This document shows positions 63,514 through 64,000 of a stretch of DNA of 64,000 bases, piece by piece. A model generated the notes under the pieces. It made no database searches. It saw nothing but the letters and a program-made list of their open reading frames with translations, and was not told the origin of the DNA. Where the stretch lies: assembly GCA_001910725.1 (NCBI GenBank), contig MJGA01000017.1, positions 248,001 through 312,000 on the forward strand, read 5' to 3'. Origin of the DNA: Phanerodontia chrysosporium. Taxonomy: Eukaryota > Basidiomycota > Agaricomycetes > Polyporales > Phanerochaetaceae. The position numbers and the translations under genes were made by a program. Numbering within the stretch: the stretch's first letter is position 1; each line of letters starts with the position of its first letter.

Positions 63514-64000
63514 ATGTCATCGCAGGAACCTCTGAAGGTGTGTTCTCGTGGCTCTAACTCGACCTCGCGCTCACCTTGCCTTCGTCACCCTCAACAGCGC
63601 GTTCTCGTTACCGGCGGAGCAGGATACATTGGTGTGCACAGCCGCATCCTGCCGTGCGAGCTAATCAGACTCACCATGCAACCCGCTTCGGCATCTAGGA
63701 TCACACGTCATCTACACCCTGCAGACGACGCGCCGGTACAAGGTCATCTCGATAGACAATCTGCACAACGCCCACCCCAAGTCTCTGGACCGCGTCGCGC
63801 AACTCGCCCGCGACTCCCTCCCTCCGGATGCCTCCGAGCAGGACAAGGACAGCGCAGAGATCGACGCCCACACCTGTGACCTCACGAAACGCGACGAGAT
63901 TCGCGCTGTGTTCGAGAAGTATGGAAAGGGGGGCATTTGGGGGGTCATCCACATTGCCGTGAGTGCCGCCCGCTCTCTCTTTATGCCAGGAACTTGACCT
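63514..64000 (+). CDS. gal10: UDP-glucose 4-epimerase, 5' part (runs off window)
   Basis: Exons 63514-63537, 63598-63631 and 63699-63958; introns 63538-63597 (GTGTGT...CAG), 63632-63698 (GTGTGC...CTAG), and a third starting GTGAGT at 63959 that continues past the end. Joined, the start reads RVLVTGGAGYIGSHVIYTLQ, the NAD-binding GGxGYIG of the extended short-chain dehydrogenases, then YKVISIDNLHNAHP and, before intron 3, WGVIHIA. The enzyme interconverts UDP-galactose and UDP-glucose in the Leloir pathway. The N-terminal match to fungal and animal epimerases is strong. The Saccharomyces protein adds a C-terminal mutarotase domain that cannot be checked here. Confidence 0.9.

Noticed and set aside
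1..64000. CRISPR arrays, bacterial operons or rRNA genes
   Set aside because: None seen; introns and retroelements mark this as fungal nuclear DNA.

Overview
The window reads as nuclear DNA of a basidiomycete fungus, most likely an Agaricomycete of polypore type. Evidence: very short introns (about 49-75 nt, GT-AG with CTRAY-like branch points), several F-box and BTB genes, chromodomain Ty3/gypsy elements, and an endonuclease-type LINE. Gene content is sparse and about half of the window is transposon.

Layout. 0.1-1.6 kb: a frame-broken Cys-rich hypothetical gene. 2.5-5.8 and 11.9-12.5 kb: four copies of a small secretion-signal-free beta-sandwich-like protein (family B). 7.0-9.5 kb: two housekeeping genes, proteasome subunit alpha-5 (seven exons) and an inositol-monophosphatase-like gene with one frame break. 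10.2-11.9 kb: an F-box gene. 13.4-24.3 and 53.0-55.9 kb: a cluster of a related small family (A and A2), with intact, frame-broken and dead copies on both strands. A and B share two phase-1 introns at matching places, so they are probably one superfamily. A weak resemblance to aegerolysins is noted, but the family is unassigned. 25.3-42.8 kb: a second F-box gene on the minus strand, split by a 15.8 kb Ty3/gypsy element (26039-41836, 600 bp LTRs, 5 bp target duplication AAGGG). That element carries a C-terminal dUTPase, and its gag gene is itself split by another Ty3/gypsy chromodomain element (28283-35973, 694 bp LTRs, target duplication ACTAG). 44.2-51.9 kb: a second copy of the inner element in inverse orientation (target duplication AGGTC). 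57.1-63.2 kb: a LINE on the minus strand with a 21 nt A-tail and a 15 bp target duplication. 63.5 kb to the end: the first exons of UDP-glucose 4-epimerase, whose upstream region the LINE entered about 265 bp before the ATG.

Mechanistic signals in the retroelements. Both LTR families have, just after the 5' LTR, a 10-11 nt primer site perfectly complementary to an LTR sequence about 33 bp downstream of the TATA box (the Tf1-type self-priming arrangement). Both have a correctly phased -1 frameshift heptamer (GGGTTTT or GGATTTT) with a 6 nt spacer and a stem-loop at the gag/pol junction. Both have an ORF upstream of gag (called ORF0 here) with no methionine codon in frame. The inner family also has a 60 nt intron-like segment in the LTR bounded by a 17 nt direct repeat.

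Many single-base frame breaks lie in or next to C or G runs, including in a housekeeping gene, so part of the apparent decay may be assembly error. All calls come from reading the sequence; no database search was possible.
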